Origin: Nanobdellota archaeon
GTDB lineage: Archaea; Nanobdellota; Nanobdellia; Woesearchaeales; JAGLGH01
Direction: 5' to 3'
Length of the DNA: 15,848 nt
Assembly: GCA_023144115.1 (NCBI GenBank)
Contig: JAGLGH010000094.1
Coordinates: 1 to 15,848 of the forward strand
Shown: in pieces, positions 14,374 through 15,848 of the stretch
Position numbering within the stretch: the stretch's first letter is position 1
Layout: each line of letters starts with the position of its first letter
Notes under the pieces: generated by a model
Seen by the model: the letters and a program-made list of their open reading frames with translations, nothing else
Database searches by the model: none
Told to the model about the DNA's origin: nothing
Program-made: the position numbers and the translations under genes

Positions 14374-14387
14374 TCCTTTATAAAGGA
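14374..14387. promoter_or_regulatory. 14-bp perfect palindrome upstream of tbp
   Basis: TCCTTTATAAAGGA is fully symmetrical and contains a TTTATAAA core. It could be a TATA box flanked by symmetrical GGA/TCC BRE-like bases, able to fire in both directions, or a dimeric regulator site. Confidence 0.45.
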
Positions 14388-14406
14388 TTTGATTTTAGTT
14401 GTGCGA

Positions 14407-14421
14407 GAAAGGTTTATTTTA
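14407..14421 (+). promoter_or_regulatory. BRE/TATA promoter with no plus-strand gene
   Basis: GAAAGGTTTATTTTA is a good BRE plus TATA in the rightward direction, with start predicted near 14440. No plus-strand reading frame follows; a hairpin and T-run occur about 100 bases later (14521-14545), defining a possible short transcript. A near-identical motif occurs at 14970-14983. Confidence 0.45.
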
Positions 14422-14439
14422 GGGTATAATTGACATTTC

Positions 14440-14545
14440 TGGTTAAAAATCAAACTTTAGTGCTTACGCTGGACAAGTAATTTGAAAATGCAAGCTCAAC
14501 TACATTCTAATAAAAAATAAAAAAAGTTCCCGTAGGAAACTTTTT
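14440..14545 (+). ncRNA. Candidate short non-coding transcript
   Basis: Bounded by the promoter at 14407-14421 and the hairpin with TTTTT at 14521-14545, about 105 nt. There is no convincing reading frame and no C/D, H/ACA or tRNA features that I can see. It would run divergently from tbp and converge on the zinc-protein gene. Support is only the promoter-terminator pairing. Confidence 0.25.
14521..14545. terminator. Bidirectional hairpin terminator
   Basis: AAAAAGTTCC (14521-14530) pairs with GGAAACTTTTT (14535-14545) around a CGTA loop, with one bulged A. On the minus strand the hairpin lies 3 bases past the zinc-protein stop and is followed by a long U-rich tract (TTTTTTTATTTTTTATT in part), a classic terminator shape; on the plus strand it ends in TTTTT. 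Confidence 0.6.
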
Positions 14546-14547
14546 AA

Positions 14548-14853
14548 TTAAAACCTGCATAGGCTGCGTATCTCATAATTAAAGCTTACCAAAAAGCTCT
14601 CTGCTGTTTCTGGATGCCTATCCAAAAGCCATTCATAAATATCCTTGCAAAAGCAATGTGCGCAAATATTGATATTATTCCCGCAAACCACGCATGTTGT
14701 GCCTTCATGATCATATGCCTTAAAAATAAATGATTTCATCTTTATGTCTTCTACAATACCTGGCTTTATCTCTAATGCCCATTGTTCCATACTTCTTTGC
14801 AGACAATCGAGGCATATTGGATTTGTTATTGCCTCATCACACAATACACACAT
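14548..14853 (-). CDS. Small protein with two four-Cys zinc sites
   Basis: A 101-residue protein with two probable zinc-binding motifs: C2-x2-C5-x8-C14-x2-C17 ('MCVLCDEAITNPICLDC') and C54-x2-C57-x6-C64-x2-C67 ('CVVCGNNINICAHC'), each followed by an amphipathic helix ('LQRSMEQWALEI', 'KDIYEWLLDRHPETAESFL'). The two halves resemble each other, suggesting an internal duplication of a zinc-ribbon or treble-clef unit. Zinc binding is inferred; the partner (RNA, DNA or protein) is unknown. The start is taken as the ATG at 14853 because the first Cys pair follows at once. A TTG at 14919 would add 22 basic residues and is possible, and a GGTGAGG lies about 20 bases upstream of the ATG. The region upstream contains competing inverted repeats that may control it, and a hairpin terminator follows its stop. 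Confidence 0.65.
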   Translation of the reverse strand: MCVLCDEAITNPICLDCLQRSMEQWALEIKPGIVEDIKMKSFIFKAYDHEGTTCVVCGNNINICAHCFCKDIYEWLLDRHPETAESFLVSFNYEIRSLCRF

Positions 14854-14915
14854 TTGGTTTGCTTCTTTCAATGCCCTCACCTTTTTGTTTTTTTTCAAAA
14901 ACCTTCTAGTGCATT

Positions 14916-15008
14916 GCAAATCACAAGTAAATCAATTAGAATCCGATTACCAGTGATTTGCGTCGCGCCAAAAGGTTTATTTTCCTTTGACTTTAGCACA
15001 TCACTGGT
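14916..15008 (-). promoter_or_regulatory. Leader with three mutually complementary segments
   Basis: In minus-strand order: ACCAGTGAT (15008-15000), GCAAATCACTGGT (14961-14949) and GTGATTTGC (14924-14916). The middle segment can pair perfectly over 9 bp with either the first or the last, but not with both at once. A small hairpin (CAAAGG / CCTTTTG) nests inside the first arrangement. A minus-strand TATA box at 15045-15055 would start RNA near 15024, just before the first segment. The layout is that of a switching leader; alternatively the three ATCAC-type segments are protein-binding sites. Confidence 0.45.
14970..14983 (+). promoter_or_regulatory. Second BRE/TATA-like motif without a plus-strand gene
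   Basis: AAAAGGTTTATTTT closely matches the motif at 14407-14421, including an upstream GCG. Rightward transcription would start near 15003, inside the ATCACTGGT repeat. No plus-strand gene follows; it may instead be part of the folded leader. Confidence 0.3.
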
Positions 15009-15044
15009 TTAACAAATTTGACCAGCCTAGTTGCCCCAATAATT

Positions 15045-15055
15045 GTATATATAAC
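15045..15055 (-). promoter_or_regulatory. TATA box for the zinc-protein gene
   Basis: Read on the minus strand this is GTTATATATAC. Transcription would start near 15024, giving a leader of about 170 bases to the ATG at 14853. It adjoins CAATAATTG (15037-15045), whose inverted copy CAATTATTG lies at 15094-15102; being AT-rich, that pair may be chance. Confidence 0.4.
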
Positions 15056-15205
15056 ACACTGACTAACAGAATCCATAAAGTCATTCACATGTCCAATTAT
15101 TGAGTCTCTAAACATACTAAAATATGATAAACATAACTACTATAAATAATTTTCGTATAATTATTAAATATTTGCAAAGCAAACTGTTTCTCTCTTCTGT
15201 ATAAA
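15056..15205. other. AT-rich spacer between zinc-protein and surface-protein genes
   Basis: No reading frame or RNA gene is seen. It holds the second arm of the CAATAATTG/CAATTATTG inverted repeat and a small hairpin TTTGC-AAA-GCAAA (15171-15183) that may lie at the end of the surface-protein transcript. Confidence 0.4.
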
Positions 15206-15848
15206 CTACATTTTTCTTCTTATAATCAGCAATCCACCCAGGACAGCAATCAGACCTAATCCTAAAGTTATAATACTGAACTCTGGGATATCAATTGATT
15301 GTATAACAGCTGTATCATTAGCAAATACAGTGCTTTCTTCTGTTGCACTGCATGTCACGTTGTAATCAACAATCTGTGCTGAATCGAATGTTCTTGAATA
15401 ATTATAATATGTGGCTTGTTCATCCATGATATAACTGCCGTCACTGAAACTTATGTTGCATGTTGCTCCTGTGATTGGGCCAGTGGCATTCATGTATTCT
15501 GCAGTGAATGTTACTGTCTCAAGAGGATATTTTGGATCATCAGCATCAATTGTAAGGTTTGCTGTTCCATTCACAGCATAACCAGAGAAATGGGCAACAT
15601 CTACTGTTAAAGTTCCAGCACTACATTGAATATTAGTGCATCTCGGCGGCAGGCATAGTTTGTTTTCTGTCAGAATTGCTGCTCTTGTATTTGCTGTATC
15701 TGAATAATACACATAGGGAGCATTGCAATTGACATTATAGAATGTAAGCGTCGCAGAATCATTGAAACTTGAATGCAATGCTGATGTATTGACAAATATA
15801 ATACTGTTTTCTATCTTAACATTATTGTCAAAGTCTGCACTTTCTGCA
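15206..15848 (-). CDS. Secreted surface protein with PEF-CTERM-type anchor (5' end missing)
   Basis: The reading frame is open to the right edge, so only the last 213 residues are seen. They contain nine N-glycosylation sequons (NTS, NDS, NGT, NLT, NAT, NIS, NYS, NVT, NDT), several cysteines ('LCLPPRCTNIQC', 'ATCNISF', 'VTCSAT') and repeated beta-sandwich-like stretches ('FSGYAVNGTANLTID', 'VTFTAEYMNATGP'). The C-terminus is 'IPEFSIITLGLGLIAVLGG' then 'LLIIRRKM': a PEF motif, one transmembrane helix and a basic tail. This is the tripartite PEF-CTERM signal that archaeosortases process in other archaea. The protein is thus probably exported, glycosylated and attached at the cell surface. Any apparent start inside the window (such as TTG at 15778) is only an artefact of the cut. 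No sortase gene is in the window. Confidence 0.85.
   Translation of the reverse strand, partial: AESADFDNNVKIENSIIFVNTSALHSSFNDSATLTFYNVNCNAPYVYYSDTANTRAAILTENKLCLPPRCTNIQCSAGTLTVDVAHFSGYAVNGTANLTIDADDPKYPLETVTFTAEYMNATGPITGATCNISFSDGSYIMDEQATYYNYSRTFDSAQIVDYNVTCSATEESTVFANDTAVIQSIDIPEFSIITLGLGLIAVLGGLLIIRRKM

Noticed and set aside
14854..14919. 22-residue N-terminal extension of the zinc protein from the TTG at 14919
   Set aside because: It uses a rare start codon that overlaps the inverted repeat; the ATG at 14853 sits directly before the first Cys pair. Kept as an alternative, not excluded.
15778..15848. Start of the surface protein at the TTG at 15778
   Set aside because: The frame stays open to the window edge and no signal peptide is present at 15778, so the gene continues beyond the window.
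1..15848. CRISPR array, transposase or rRNA gene
   Set aside because: No regularly spaced repeats, no transposase-like reading frame and no rRNA-like sequence were seen on either strand.

Overview
The window is archaeal. It carries an MCM replicative helicase, a TATA-box binding protein (TBP), an RPA-like OB-fold protein, a PEF-CTERM-type surface protein and archaeal BRE/TATA promoters, several of them placed for leaderless transcripts. The AT-rich sequence, small compact genes and many lineage-specific small proteins suggest a DPANN archaeon (Woesearchaeota/Pacearchaeota-like). That placement is an inference and was not tested by any search.

Left end (1-278): the window opens on what looks like the last 15 bases of a tRNA gene. 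A 22-bp stretch starting in its T-loop is repeated exactly 104 bp downstream, which looks like a tRNA-targeted integration scar. A strong hairpin lies between the copies, and a second foldable region follows at 167-256. Next come an HD-domain hydrolase (minus), then a double-length Lrp/AsnC regulator (minus) that shares a 127-bp promoter region with a divergent radical SAM enzyme (plus).

Middle (3.9-7.5 kb): a yggU-yggS-like pair overlaps by one base (DUF167 protein and PLP-homeostasis protein, minus). It is followed on the plus strand by an unusual protein with two Fis-like segments, a small secreted protein, and a small membrane protein directly upstream of a SpoIIM-family membrane protein.

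Right half (7.5-14.3 kb, minus): an information-processing block, tbp -> mcm -> RPA-like OB/winged-helix gene. The mcm gene encodes a 1741-residue precursor with two in-frame inteins (635 and 433 residues). Each has splicing motifs and an apparently intact LAGLIDADG endonuclease; one lies downstream of Walker A and one at Walker B. Removing both leaves a normal 673-residue MCM. The tbp upstream region holds an array of TTTAAA boxes, a perfect 12-bp inverted repeat and a 14-bp palindrome.

Right end (14.4-15.8 kb): a possible orphan plus-strand transcript ending at a hairpin; a small double-CxxC zinc protein (minus) whose upstream region has three mutually complementary segments able to form alternative hairpins; and the C-terminal part of a secreted, sequon-rich PEF-CTERM-type protein that runs off the window.

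Most notable points: the two-intein MCM with a duplicated HTH inside intein 1; the tRNA-end repeat; the switch-like leader at 14916-15008; the TTTAAA array before tbp; and the Fis-like archaeal protein. No CRISPR array, transposase, integrase or rRNA gene is visible.
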